Assembly: GCF_051020975.1 (NCBI RefSeq)
Contig: NC_135034.1
Span: 8,432,001 to 8,496,000, forward strand
Length of the DNA: 64,000 bases
Direction: 5' to 3'
Source: Osmia lignaria lignaria
Lineage: Eukaryota; Arthropoda; Insecta; Hymenoptera; Megachilidae
The notes under the pieces were generated by a model. The model saw only the letters and a program-made list of their open reading frames with translations, made no database searches and was not told the origin of the DNA. Made by a program: the position numbers and the translations under genes. Shown piece by piece: positions 47,601 through 59,137 of this stretch (the first letter of the stretch is position 1; each line of letters begins with the position of its first letter).

Positions 47601-48101
47601 TTTCACCTCTATTCACCTCATCAGAAGTTCTTGCCGAGAAATCTCAGGGAACTGGCTGGATATCAGGGAGAAACCCTTTTCCTTTTCTCTACGAAGCCAA
47701 CTCCCGTCGTTCTTCAACCCCCTGCGGGCGCGGCTTCCGATCGATCAGCCCTCCCACGTCCTTTTCCTTCCGCTTTTCGCGATGCGATGGAAATCGCGGC
47801 CAGCCGGCACCGCCAACCTTTCCCCGGGCCCTCCAAACGGGTTTTTCTAGTCTTTTATTGGATACACCTTCAAAGGAGTTAGTTTTCGTGGAGAACGCGT
47901 CGAGAACAGTCGGTTCTCCGCAACCCCTTTTGCCTTTTATCCTGGACCCTCGTTAAGGGTGAGTTTCTTTCATGCGCTTCGTGTCAGCTACTCGAGCGAA
48001 GCTGACGCTTCTGCGGCTACGCTTTAACGTGGTAATTGAAATTACGCCAGATCCTTTGCTTCTTTATCTTCTTTTTTTATCTTCTTTTCTCGTTTGCGAA
48101 G
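47601..48101 (+). other. CpG-rich block with two strong donor sites
   Basis: A GC- and CpG-rich block contains two strong + strand donor words: AAGG then GTGAGTTTC at 47959, and GCGAAG then GTGAGTTTG at 48102. They lie 143 bases apart and about 8.5 kb upstream of the Tob acceptor at 56499. They could be alternative ends of a non-coding Tob first exon. No convincing initiator or TATA box was found nearby, so this is a weaker candidate than the 30.5-kb promoter. Confidence 0.18.
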
Positions 48102-48109
48102 GTGAGTTT

Positions 48110-50029
48110 GCTGTCGCTGCTTGTCTGGTCGTTTAGGGTGAAAAGTTTTCGTAGGAGAAATTGAGCAGTAGCAAGGATTAAATTATACCTTCAAGTAGAT
48201 TTTTAAATCAATTTAGTACGAAGTGTTTGAAATAGATTGCGATAAATTATTTAGTCATCTTGAAAAAGTTTACCAGTTATAATTTATTTGTCTATCTGTT
48301 ATAGCTGCTAAAAAAAAAGAATCTCAAACACAGCTGAGGAATATTCCATGTACAAACAGTCTTAATATAATTCGCACAATATACACCGCATCAAAGCACT
48401 TCGCACCTAATCAAACTCATTATAACACTCGCGATAATTACGACAGATAATTCTAAACGAACTATGTCAATAAAATCTCACGTACGCGATCTTTCGCAGT
48501 TCTGGATGTATTCTACTATCGCGGGTAGAATCGGTTCTCGTGAATTATCGACGAAAGCGTCGAACCGCGTCGTCGCAAGAGCGGAACGTGCGTATTTTCG
48601 CGGGATTTTCGAGCCGCGAAAGGAAAGCGGCTGTCTGTCGGGCAACAGAGAAATTCTTCGTTCATCCGTGCGGAAACCGCGTTCGCGGAAATCCTATCGG
48701 TGTTTGCTCTTCCGTATCGCGGTTTCGGATACGGCCGCGGATACCATGCCGCCTTTCTGTGTTTGCGTGTCCCCGCGATAAACGGCCATGGTTTCTGGCT
48801 TTCCCATGAAAACCGATCGAATCGTTCCGATCGATTAGTTATACATTACAGGAGATTAATTATACGCTATAGAAGCCCTGAGAATCGGAAACCATTTGAA
48901 TTTTATTTCAACAAAGTAATATAACTTCTACGGTCATTGAATAAGAATATTAATGTCTGGTTTCGAGGAATCGTGAAATATCGTCGTCGATTAACGATCA
49001 GTCGAGTTTCCGCGAAATCGACGATGTCTCAGATCGGTTCGCGATTAATTGCGATTTAATGGAGATTGAGCGGTTATACCGCGTGATCAAGGAGGATCGA
49101 TAAGAATTACCGTTGACGCAAACAACGTGGAAAAGAGAGAAAGAAGGAAGGGCTCGGAGATAATTAATCCTCGATCCTTTCTAAGGATCCTCGCGTTCTA
49201 ACGTTTCTCCTTTCCCTTCTGCAAAAATCAATTGTTTCGCTTTGGCTCACGGCGTTATCTGGCAATTATCGAGCGAACGGCGCCGTTTCTCAACTACTTC
49301 CTGCAATAACTAGGAACGATAAGGTGAAGTAATTCTCGCTGGGATTTCCCAAGTGTCCTGTCTATGCTGTTCCCTCGATTGCGGCCGTGCTGTTCCCTCG
49401 TTTCGCCGAGCATTTTCAAACGACTATTATATTCGAATCGCCTTAATTGATTACATTTCGCGGTAATGATTCGAGGATCCAAAAATGACAAGAAAATTTC
49501 AGTGTCTCGTGTCTCGTACAAAGAAAGGATCTAAGCTGCAATTTCATAGATCCGGATTGCTTAATCTCGCGATAGCGTTCATTACCCTATTATATGCACA
49601 ACACAGGATTCCCAAAGCGAATGCATTTCTCGAAAAGCCATTCATCGTTCGTTTCTAGATCCCATCTAAATTCTCATCGAATAACGCAAATATGTCGTAA
49701 ATATCTTGGTACGGCCATTCATCGCGCAAAAATCAGCACAATATTTACCCACGCGAAGGAAAACGTTTTCATTGCTTGCCATTCATCGCTTCGAGTACGA
49801 AAGAGGTCGATTATTAGCACGAATTTCATCAGTGAACCAGGAAAACAGCTGACCGTGAACAGTTTAACGTACTCGATTCGTTAAAAGATGAAATTTCTTG
49901 TTATGCCAGTTTCTAATTATAAATTAGAATGAATATAAGAAGGGAAAAAATAATGAATGTTTTCAAAATTTCATAAATGAGATGATAAGAAATTTTCAAT
50001 ATTTCTTTTTAATTAATAGACTCGACGAT
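48110..50029. other. Non-coding DNA, no gene seen
   Basis: No supported gene. A CpG-rich stretch at 48460-48800 is open in two overlapping + frames of about 105 and 89 codons, neither recognised. Confidence 0.6.
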
Positions 50030-50071
50030 CCCCTTAGTCTTTCTAGGATTAATATAGAAAAGAATAAGGGG
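50030..50071. repeat. Imperfect hairpin, arms CCCCTTAG / TAAGGGG
   Basis: CCCCTTAGTCTTTCTA (50030-50045) pairs with TAGAAAAGAATAAGGGG (50055-50071) with one mismatch and one bulged A, leaving a 9-base loop. The outer arm sequences match those of the hairpin at 38.4 kb (CCCCTTAG, and TAAGGGGGTT on the right), so the two may be copies of one small inverted-repeat family. Confidence 0.65.
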
Positions 50072-53000
50072 GTTCGCAATCGGTGAGCATCATCGATGGT
50101 ACGTTTATAAAGTCTACGATCGATAGTTCGACCATTCGTGAAGCCAGGTCGTCGTGGATGGTACGAAATAACCAGTGGATCGTCTTGGATCGTCTGGAGC
50201 GTACCCTGAAGATGACAACCGGCCGTATTTTCCCCGGATAATGGTCTTGCCTTTCTTCTTCTCTCTTTTGTACCTCGTTTCTCTAGTCGTCGTCCACCGA
50301 TATTCTCTTTTTAGCTATTAAGTTCGCGACCGCCGCGCCGATTCAAACGTTCCTTGCAGACGATGAAATTATCGAACAGCCGTCCTGGATTTCCTCGTTC
50401 ATCGCGAGTCGCGATGATTTCTCAGACACTCGTTTTTCTCTCCTTTGGTCCCTTTTTTATTTCTTCTCTAAATTCTTCTTCACCTCGATTTGAAATTACA
50501 CAATCAAGCTCCGAGCAATTAAATAACCAGCGTCACGCGTGGATCTAATTTAGTAATTCTATCAACAAGTCCACGCAAAGTGAAAGGAATTCCTGAACAG
50601 AAAACTCGATGATTCAGTGATACTTTGTAAAGCGATCGACGAACGGAATCGATGATTGTAAATCGTCGAAAAGCCGAAAGCTGAAGGCTTTGACCCAGGT
50701 CGCGGTTCTCGTTGCTTCGTTTCCCTGATTTCCTCCCTCGCGAAAGCCCATCCCCCGTTGTATTTGGGCCACTGTTTAAATAGAGGCTTATAGGGCAGAG
50801 CGGTGCGCCATCTCTTTCTCTCCCTCGCCTTTGTTATCTAGAGCAACAGCGACCGTGTCTGCGGAGGCTGTGTCGTATTGATCTGTCGGTTCGTTCGCCA
50901 TCACGGTGTGGAGAAAGAGAGGGAAAAGTAGGGAGTTCAGATAATTTATTCACGACCCACACCGACGATGATTCGAGTGCGACGCCTCCGCGAACATTGT
51001 CGATCGAGAACAGCAGTGATCGTTATGAAATTGAAACGATACCTGGCCTAAGATTAATTAAACAGAGTCATTAATCTACTCTATAAAAATAACAAAATTA
51101 AAATTTATTTAATTGAAATTTCGTCAAAATACTTTTATTTCTATAAAGTTACAAAATTATGCATAAAGGCAATGAAAATATTATAAGGCAAAAACGTCCA
51201 CGTCAGCAGAATCCATTCGCACAAATCGCGACGAGGTACACGCGTGACGCGTGACACTCGAGCACGCGCGCAATAATTATTAATTACTCAGCACATTCGT
51301 AACCATTACAGGCATCGACTCTCGTTTCTCGCCGTTTCTCGAACGAAAACGAAATCGTCGCGACGTCGCGCAACCTATTCTGATCCACGTGTAACATTTC
51401 TGATCAAGGGCGATGCCGTACGAGATGGACAAAAGTCGGTTGAGAAAATATTAAGTATAAATTTACTGTCATAAATCCGTGTAAGTCAGTTTTAAGTTAC
51501 CGATCCGTGTCGCGGAGCGAAGCGCAGAAGTTTGTTTATGCGACATGTTGGTACGACCTTTAAAACATCGCCATGACAGGCGGTTCGCGCACGTGAGCAA
51601 CGGTGATTTGTTGTATAACCGGCCTGGGTTACGTAACACGATTCCGCACGGTTTCCTCCTCCCGGCCGACATCTATTCATTGTCAGAATAGAGTAATCAG
51701 AGAGTTGCCAGTTGCAGGCGATAGAACAGAGCTAACTCGTCGACCAGTGCTTCGATGCTTTCCGTACCCAAGTTCGACGATGAATCGTCGTCAAAGGTCT
51801 CCGAGCGTGGCTTGGCAGCCTTGAATTTTCTCAGGACACATCAGGTGTTGACTCGGAAACTCGTCTGGTGACTTTCAGAGGAATCAAACGCCTCTCCATC
51901 CTTTGAATCTAATTGTAGATCACGTTGGAATATTTGACAGAACGATATTGGTTGTTTAGGGGTTGTAAAGGAGGCGCTGAAATAATTGAAATCTAGATTT
52001 AGAGTGGAAACAGTAAATTGATAAATTCTTGTCGAATTTCTGAAACTGTCGAAGATGCGAAGATAAACATTGGATTTGGATTTAAACACCTTTCCACTGA
52101 AACGGTGGAAGGCAGGGACGACTAGGTCGGGTCGAGCACCCTGTCTTGACCCTATTTAGGTCGAGTCGTAATTAAATCCACTTTCCACCGCTTCCTCGCT
52201 GCATACTCGTGTCTTCGTTCGAATACTTCCATCTGAAAACTTCCTCTCTGTCTCTATGTGCTTAAAATTATACGAGAAGCTTGCGATCATTACGTTTCGC
52301 TTACATCAATCAGGTAAACTTGTCTTAAAATAATTTTATTTATGCACACGATATTTGCTGAATAAAGAAAGAAATATTACTCCAAGATCCCTCTGATCCC
52401 CCAAATACGTAGAAACATGCAAGTCAATGAAGTTTCATGAAAGTACAGGGTCTCGTCTTCTCATCATTCAATATATCTATTTCAAAGTGGAAGAAAATAT
52501 CCTCCCACAAAGATCCATTCGAACGCAGCGAAACATGAAAGCTCAATGGAAGTCCATGAAAGGCATCAGGGCCTCGCCTTTCCAAAATCGATCCACTAGT
52601 GACGTATCGCCACGTGGAACGTTCGACACGATTCCCCCATGCACGGATGCGCAATTACCATCCATCGAAACGACGCCATTGAGCTCGAACGAAGGGAGTC
52701 CATAGGATACACCGGCCAACAAACCGACAGCAAACAATAATTATCATCAGACTTCCTTTTGTCCTTTCTAATCCGACCTTCTCGAGTTGATAAGTCGACC
52801 CTAAAAAAAAAAACCCCTAGATACCATAGATCACTGCCCCATTGACTCCGGTTCACCTAAGGACACTTGTCTGGCCCACATTCAGCCCTTTGAGCCACGT
52901 GGCCTCCATTCAGTAACTGGAAAAGGGCGCACTCGTAGATCTTTACGCACACCTGCAGCCAACCCTGACGATCCCATCCCCCCAAGGTTTCACGAAGCCC

Positions 53001-54729
53001 GGAAAAAAAGGCTGCCCTTTGAATCGCGTCACCCTTCACCGTGGGTTTGCTCGTTGACAGCCATGGAAAGCGTTGGATCGCCTCTCGAGGGTGGTTCAAG
53101 TTGTGCAGAGGGGCTGCAAGTGACTAATGTAAAAACATCTTTGATCCCCCTATTTCATCCAATTTCGAATGTTTGTATCGTTGTTGACAATTTTATGGCT
53201 GTCGGATGAATTGCTCATGGAGAGGCGATCTACTTAGTGTTGGATTTATTTCAAAGTTCTTATTAGCCCGTTTCGATACGATCTAACTTGCGACCTACTT
53301 TAAGACGATTCCAATTTTAATCCTATTTTTAGATTAACTGCTCAGCGTAGTTCGAACCTAGTTTCAATCTATAGACTCAGTTCCCTTGTATCCGCACTTA
53401 GCGCTTAATTAGCTTCGTATCGAGTCTATTTGAGAAGCGTTTGATGATGTTTCCTAACGACTTGCATCATTTAGTGACTTTTAAACAGAGACACTTTAGA
53501 AAATACTCAATTAATTATAGATATTTTCTGTATACAAAAAAGTTCATTTATTCTGTGTTGGTTCGAGGTAAATTAGCAGCAGATTTAGATTAAATAATCC
53601 CAACTAAACTTTCCTGGGTAGGCAAAGCATATTAATACATAATACAGATTATATTATCACTTTCTCTGAAGTAATTTACATTACATAGGAAATCACAGTT
53701 TATCAGTAACTTAGATAAATAGGTTTGCATGATTTCGAAGGAAAAATACCAACCCTCTAATATCGTGAAATAACAAATTGACCAGATTTAGGTTAATAGG
53801 CTATTTCCGTGATTATCGTGCCGCCTTAATTGTTTCGCCCGGCGTTCTTTCTCATCCGTGGAATCGTTGAAAAATATGGCGTGAAAGAGATCCAAAAACA
53901 CGACGATGCTTCGCAGTTACTCGACTCGCAAGGCCGTGTATTTTTAACTTGAGAACCTTCCGGCAACCCTGGCCGGGATCAATACCACCGGCAACCCCGT
54001 CGTAGTGTAGTACTACTGGAGGCAGAAAGGGTGCAGCGGGGTTAACCTACATATCCAGCTACGACTGGCGAGGTGCTCGTCGAGCGAACGAAAACATTTT
54101 TCTTTCGGGTTGATATGCCAGGAAAATGAGAGAAGTTTCGTAGCCTGACTACGACCCAGGGTGTTTCTCTTCTCTGATAATATTTATACCCATTGCGCAG
54201 ATGTTATCTTACCGAGGGAAACGCGTGGTAAAAGTGCAGAAACGCGAAAGCGTGCGCGGAAACGGAAACGGTGTCCAGGGCATTGTGTCACTGGCTTACA
54301 TAAATCGTAGCTGGATAATTTACGCGTGTAGTCGTGTGTAGATCCTTCGCATAAATTTTAACGTCAATGTCAACCTAGCTACGAAATCCGTTCCCACGAT
54401 GTACGATAACTTTGTTGGGAGGAATTAGCAAATGAAAAATTCACATTTTCAACAAGTTCACTGAAAATCTTAGCAACCTCGTCGAAAAATCTAGGGCTGT
54501 TTATTTCGCAATAGAATGGCTATGATCCGAGGATATAAATACATTTTTTATTCTGAAACCGCGAGGCAAGGGTGCGGGTGTACCACGAAACAGCCGCAAA
54601 GGCAGCCAACAGTGGCGTAATTGAAAAATACCCGTGGCCTCCTGTTGTCTGCCGCAATGTTTCGTGGAGAGGGTGAGAGATAGAGGAACAAGGGGCAGGA
54701 AGAACGTTCTTCTCGTATCCCGTTACAAA
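50072..54729. other. Non-coding DNA, no gene seen
   Basis: No supported gene. A CpG-rich, pyrimidine-rich patch at about 50690-50920 with a TTTAAATAG word could be a promoter but has no clear initiator. GGTCGGGTC with a downstream tcttGACCC lies at 52126-52152, next to a short inverted repeat (TTCCAC / GTGGAA) near 52091-52110. A run of 12 A lies near 52804-52815. Confidence 0.55.
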
Positions 54730-54816
54730 ATGGCTGCTGGTCCTGCGGTGGACTGCTCGGAAACTCGTTGCCTCCTTCCTACGTTGCTCCGGTCTTTTCT
54801 TAGAAGATTGTGGTGA
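54730..54816 (+). CDS. Small open frame with good start context, unproven
   Basis: ATG at 54730 lies in the context ACAAAATGG (A at -3, G at +4), close to the insect translation-start consensus, and runs 28 codons to TGA. The peptide starts with Ala-rich residues and ends Leu/Arg-rich; I do not recognise it. The same frame is open upstream of the ATG to about 54634. The AAAATGGCTGC word also resembles a Pho/YY1-type DNA site, so the sequence may be regulatory and not coding. Confidence 0.12.
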   Translation: MAAGPAVDCSETRCLLPTLLRSFLRRLW

Positions 54817-55088
54817 AAGAAAGGAAAAAAAGAAGAAGAAATAGCGTCAGGATGGAATTGAGTTCCGAGAGACGGACTCTCGAAGGACATAGTCGAGAGG
54901 CTTGATGGTCGTCTCGGAATCTCCTCGAAGAGAGAAGAACGTAGACGATGTTCGAAATAGAAGGGTGAGGGATGAAGAAGAATAGGTCGGGGGTGGTATA
55001 AAGGAAAGGCGAGTAAAGGGTGAGATAGAAAGAGAAACACGGAGGCGAGGAAAAAGAACAAAGGGGGTTGGAAGAGTAAAGAAAAGCC
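54790..55088 (+). repeat. Purine-rich (GA/AAG) tract
   Basis: About 300 bases of the + strand are strongly biased to A and G, with only short interruptions. The bias produces long Ser/Phe/Leu-rich open frames on the minus strand that should not be taken as genes. Such tracts bind GAGA-type factors in insects, but that is inferred here. Confidence 0.7.
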
Positions 55089-56460
55089 TTTCCCTCTCGA
55101 TGTCGTTCGAGCTCGGAGAGCAACTTCCGCAATTGCTAGGAGAGAAACCGTTGTGGAAGATGGCCACTCTGAACCGCTAAGGGGCCAATCCTTTTTATTG
55201 ACGTTCGTTTCACGGTAATCGCGCGAGAAGCTGAATATTCCACGAGAATTCGACGCTGACACTTTTTTTCGAATTGGACGAGAAGGGCAGTTTCACTTTC
55301 GCTCGATTTTCGGGAAACTTTTATACGCTCGTCCGAGCGGAAACGAGGATCCCAAGGATGCAGGATCTTGCGAGGGATACGCTGCTGTTTCCATTCGATA
55401 TTTTTGTTGGATTCGGATACAGGCGAGTTTGCTGCGAAACTTGGAAGCCGGTGGATTTTGATGAGATGGCTGATCGTCTAGACAGAACTCGTTGCACTTC
55501 AACAACGTTTGCGTTATTATTTTTGGCATGAATTTACGTTTGCAAATAGTTCCCCGGTATGAAGAAAGTTTCCGACTTCGCGATATGACTTAGTTGCGAG
55601 AGAGTTCCTTTGCTGAAAGAAAATTCGAATCTACCATTTGATCCTCTGAAAACTTTTCGCTCTTCAAAAATGAAGTAAATCTTCTTAGTCTATCAAAGAT
55701 ATTACTTTTCATGCCTGAAGAGATAAATGAGTCGCTGTTGCTCTTTGATTGTCGCAACTTAATCGTAAGTGGTCTGTGTCATAAATAACGATAATAACGA
55801 TGTTTATGCCAAGTGCACTTTGAAACAGCCGACAAAAGACGATGAGACTGAAATTCGGTAGCCGCGACCTCATAGCCAATAAAACACTTTTAATCCCTTG
55901 TAACAGGTCCAAGATTAAAATTCGCATCGCGTATAATGAAGCTACGAATTACAGGTCGTATAAAGGGGCGAGGGTTTTGATAAGAGCTTCTTTGTCGGGA
56001 GCAGAGAGGATAGCCGAGAAAGGCATTATTATACCGCGTGAAAACGGGAAGACCGATTGCCTCTGGTTCCACACCTTGAGGGGTTGAAGCCCAAAGACGG
56101 CAGTCTCGAGTAACCGGAAGCGGCGTTCCGTTTCAATGCGCAGCCGATAACGCGGTAAAAGCGAATACCTTTCGAAGATACTCGCCCCCAAGCGTTCCCT
56201 CTTTTAATGCGATTTCGCACTCGATGCCAAAAACCCTTGAACGAACAATGATAACTCTCCCCCTTTGCGCGTGACTCGCGAATTTTTATCTGAAACGTTC
56301 TCCAGAGCTTCTTTCGTGTAATGGTGATCGAGGTAATCAAGATTCTTCAATGATTTATTTCAATATGCATTTAATTAAATTTTATTAAATTTTGAGGTAC
56401 ATTATAATATGATCCGTTTACACTTCTACCCTGAAGATCTAAAAAGAAACTTGGCTAAAG
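55089..56460. other. Non-coding DNA upstream of the Tob acceptor
   Basis: No supported gene; probably the end of the Tob 5' UTR intron. Overlapping minus frames around 55890-56340 have no recognisable features. Confidence 0.6.
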
Positions 56461-56470
56461 ATAATAGAGA

Positions 56471-56499
56471 TCTAACAAGCAATTCCCTGTATGTTACAG
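56471..56499 (+). promoter_or_regulatory. 3' splice site of a Tob 5' UTR intron
   Basis: TCTAAC at 56471-56476 matches the branch-point consensus, a pyrimidine-leaning stretch follows, and ACAG ends at 56499, placing the branch A 24 bases before the AG. A second AG at 56511-56512 could be an alternative acceptor 13 bases on. Its presence shows that Tob transcription begins further upstream. The matching donor is not certain; 31180, 47959, 48102 and 46597 are candidates. Confidence 0.6.
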
Positions 56500-56708
56500 A
56501 TTTAACAATCAGAGGGTGGGTTTAACGAACGAGCAGCACCGTAGCCAAAGTTCCGAGCCACTGTCGACCCTGGTGTCGTCGAGTGGCTGATCGTCGAGTA
56601 ACAGCGACGCGTTTGCAGCAAGACGGCCGATCGTGTGAACGTGCTGCATAATATTCCGCGGCTGCCACGTCCAGCAACAGCCCGAAGATTCTCCCAGCAA
56701 AGGCCAAG
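56500..56708 (+). other. Tob 5' untranslated exon segment
   Basis: This is the 209-base leader part of the first coding exon. It contains no ATG, so scanning ribosomes would meet the Tob start first in this exon. An in-frame TAA at 56649-56651, 20 codons before the start, rules out a longer N-terminus read through this exon. Confidence 0.65.
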
Positions 56709-57766
56709 ATGCACATCGAGGTGCAGGTGGCGCTCAACTTCGTGATATCGTACCTTTACAACAAACTGCCTCGTAGGCGGGTGAACATCTTCGGCGAGGA
56801 ACTGGAGAAAGCGCTAAAGGACAAGTTTAAGGGTCACTGGTACCCAGAGAAGCCGTTCAAGGGATCCGCATTCAGATGCCTGAAAACCGGCGACCCAGTG
56901 GATCCCGTGCTGGAACGAGCCGCGAAAGAGAGCGGTGTACCGATCCAGGACATCCTGGAGAACCTTCCGGCGGAATTGGCCGTCTGGGTGGACCCCGGCG
57001 AGGTGAGCTATCGCATCGGCGAGATGAACGCGGTGAAGATCCTCTACTCTGAAACTGGGGACCCTCACGACGACAGCTCGGCCGATCGCGAGGTGACCAA
57101 GACCTTCAATCCCGAGGCTCAGTGCTTCAGGCCCATCGAGGCTGTCGGCACGTCCCTCGGAGGGCTCAGTCTGAGCCCCAAGTCCACCTCGCCGTTCCCC
57201 AGCTCGTTGGGCAGCAACACCAGTAACGGATCGTCCAACAACCAGCAAAACGGACACGGATCCGGTTCCTCGTCGGCACCCTCGCCGACACCAATCACCA
57301 GCTCGTTCAAGGGTTCGCCTAGTCCTGTGCCAGCTTTCATCCCACGCACCACCGCCCCGCTCACCTTCACCACCGCTACCTTCGCCCAGACCAAGTTTGG
57401 CAGCACCAAACTGAAAACCAGCAGCAAACGGGCGAACAGGTTAGTAATCGATTCCTTTCTAGAATTATGGGAATGGCGCGATTCCATGATTCCTCTTATT
57501 ACATCTGAATGTCCCAAATTGAACTGCTGTATAAAGCGCTTAATTACCACCGCGCATACCCCATACTTCCCTGTGTATTCTCGTAACAAGCATAGTCGCG
57601 AAGCAACGTTAACCGCAAGTACAGAAGCAAAGCATCCACAAGCAGCAATTGAACCGCACGTAATCATGTTGCTTTCAGAATGTCTCCCACCGAGTTCTCG
57701 AACTACATTAAGCAGCGCGCCATGCAGCAACAGATCCACCATCACCATCATCACCAGCAGCACCAA

Positions 57767-57798
<32 letters not shown>

Positions 57799-58315
57799 AC
57801 AACAGCAGCAACAGCAAGCAGCCGCTGGTGGGTTACCAGTGTCGCAAAGATCTCCCCGCAGCCGTAGCCTGTCTCCTGGAAGCATAGTCGCCGGCGCTGG
57901 CCAACAACACACGGATCCGAGCGCGTACTTCTTCCAGCACGGTCCGACCGCGTATCATCCGCAGTTCCCTCATCGCAACATCTTCGACTCGTCCAGCCAC
58001 GGCGGCTACCTGTCCGGCGATCTGTACACGGGCGCCAATTTCCCGTCGTCCTACCTCGATCCTACCACGATCACCGGTCATCAGTTCTACGCTGGCACCG
58101 TGAACGGAAGCAGCAACGCGGCCGGAAGCAACGGTAATTCGCAGACAGCCGGCAATCTCGGTCCGGTCGGTTCCACCGCGGCCAACAGCAACGTGAACGG
58201 CATCGGTCAGCAACAGGACAAGACCGCGTTGGTCGAAGGTCTGAATAACTTCGGCCTCGGTTCCGTCGCGCCGTATCCTGCTAGCCAGTACCAGCACCTG
58301 CTCGTAGCCAACTAA
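56709..58315 (+). CDS. Tob: Tob, BTG/TOB family antiproliferative protein
   Basis: Two exons, 56709..57439 and 57679..58315, encode 455 residues. Residues 1-115 form the BTG domain: an amphipathic N-terminus with PRRR at 21-24, box A (GHWYPEKPFKGSAFRCLK, 42-59) and box B (LPAELAVWVDPGEVSYRIGE, 86-105). NPEAQCFRPI (134-143) matches the first PABP-binding PAM2 motif of vertebrate TOB proteins. The stretch from about 209 to 237 (PRTTAPLTFTTATFAQTKFG and neighbours) is the conserved Tob-specific block. Exon 2 adds a His run (264-269), an 18-residue Gln run (273-290) and a VEGLNNFGLGS segment, and ends in VAN like TOB1. In known members the BTG domain recruits the CAF1 deadenylase and PAM2 binds poly(A)-binding protein, speeding mRNA deadenylation and restraining proliferation. 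I see no clear second PAM2 motif. The start is fixed by family alignment, A at -3 and an upstream in-frame stop. Confidence 0.96.
57440..57678 (+). other. Tob coding intron, 239 nt, phase 2
   Basis: The donor is AACAG then GTTAGT and the acceptor is gttgctttcag. Removing it joins AAC-AG to A-ATG and restores the conserved ...RAN-R-MSPTEF frame. The intron has no stop codon in the exon 1 frame, so reading through it continues into exon 2 in a shifted frame and stops at 57887. Confidence 0.93.
57737..57817 (+). repeat. CAY/CAR repeat encoding His6 and Gln18
   Basis: Six His codons (57737-57754) are followed by Gln-Gln-His and then 18 Gln codons (57764-57817), with mixed CAG and CAA triplets. 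The mixed codons reduce slippage compared with pure CAG. Human TOB1 also has a Gln/Pro-rich region at a similar place, so a disordered Gln-rich segment may be a shared feature although its length is not. Confidence 0.9.
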
Positions 58316-59137
58316 CACCCCAAACGAGTGGAAACCGAGTGACTAACGCGGCTCGAGCCGCGTCTCATCCTCGGTGTTGCTTCGTCAGACAGGAGGAAGA
58401 AGAGAGACGGAGGCCTCCTTCCGCTCTCTCAAGCGTCGAGACATCGTCCAGAGTCTAGGTTCCGTACCCTGACCATACCTGATCCGCTTGCACCATCTGA
58501 TCCGAAGGTTTCTTGCGCGTAGCTGACGATGCCGTCGATTCCTGCTCATCCATTAGTTCCCACTCTGTCTCTCTCTCCGAAGTTAACCAAATATCGTCGT
58601 CGCCACGGTAGCCCCAAGCCTTCACCCTACGATCGATCATCGACGTCGTCGTCTCCGGCGATGCGCCAATCATTCGTCTAGATGATTTGTTCGCTCCCGT
58701 TTACTCGTACGGGAGGATCCCTTTCGTCCAGAGAGGATTCTCGTGGTGTTCAATCGGTCCATCGATTCACACCAGCGACGCGAAACGTCGGAGAGGAAGA
58801 GGAGCTTCACTTCGGCGAAGAGGAACGAGCAATTGCACCAGGTGGACGCGCGACGCGAGTTGATGAGAAAAACAGGGAGGAGAGCGAATGAGAGAGCGAG
58901 AAAGACCGTGTGTTGGGTGCGCCTGTGTACCGATGCGTGCTTGCAAGACGTTTAAGAGAGGAGCCATGAGGCGGAACGAAGAGGAGGAGGGACTTTGACG
59001 CGACGGGACTCGCGAACACGAACGAGCGATCGACTAACGTAGAGCCGCGGTGTATACTAATGTTCGTCATTGAAAACCACCGACACGGACCCGGCGTTGC
59101 AACGGCGTTAGGCGTCCGTTCGACGGTATTAGAAAAA

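Noticed and set aside
54723..55262. 179-codon minus frame
   Set aside because: It lies mostly opposite a purine-rich tract; Ser/Phe/Leu/Pro-rich composition and no motif.
56500..56708. N-terminally extended Tob
   Set aside because: An in-frame TAA at 56649-56651 blocks it, and the family start aligns with the ATG at 56709.
56814..57257. 147-codon minus-strand frame
   Set aside because: It lies entirely opposite the conserved Tob coding exon, whose GC-rich codons remove stops on the other strand.
57119..57817. 232-codon minus-strand frame beginning with a long Leu run
   Set aside because: It is the antisense of Tob exon sequence; the Leu run is simply CTG/TTG opposite the CAG/CAA repeat.
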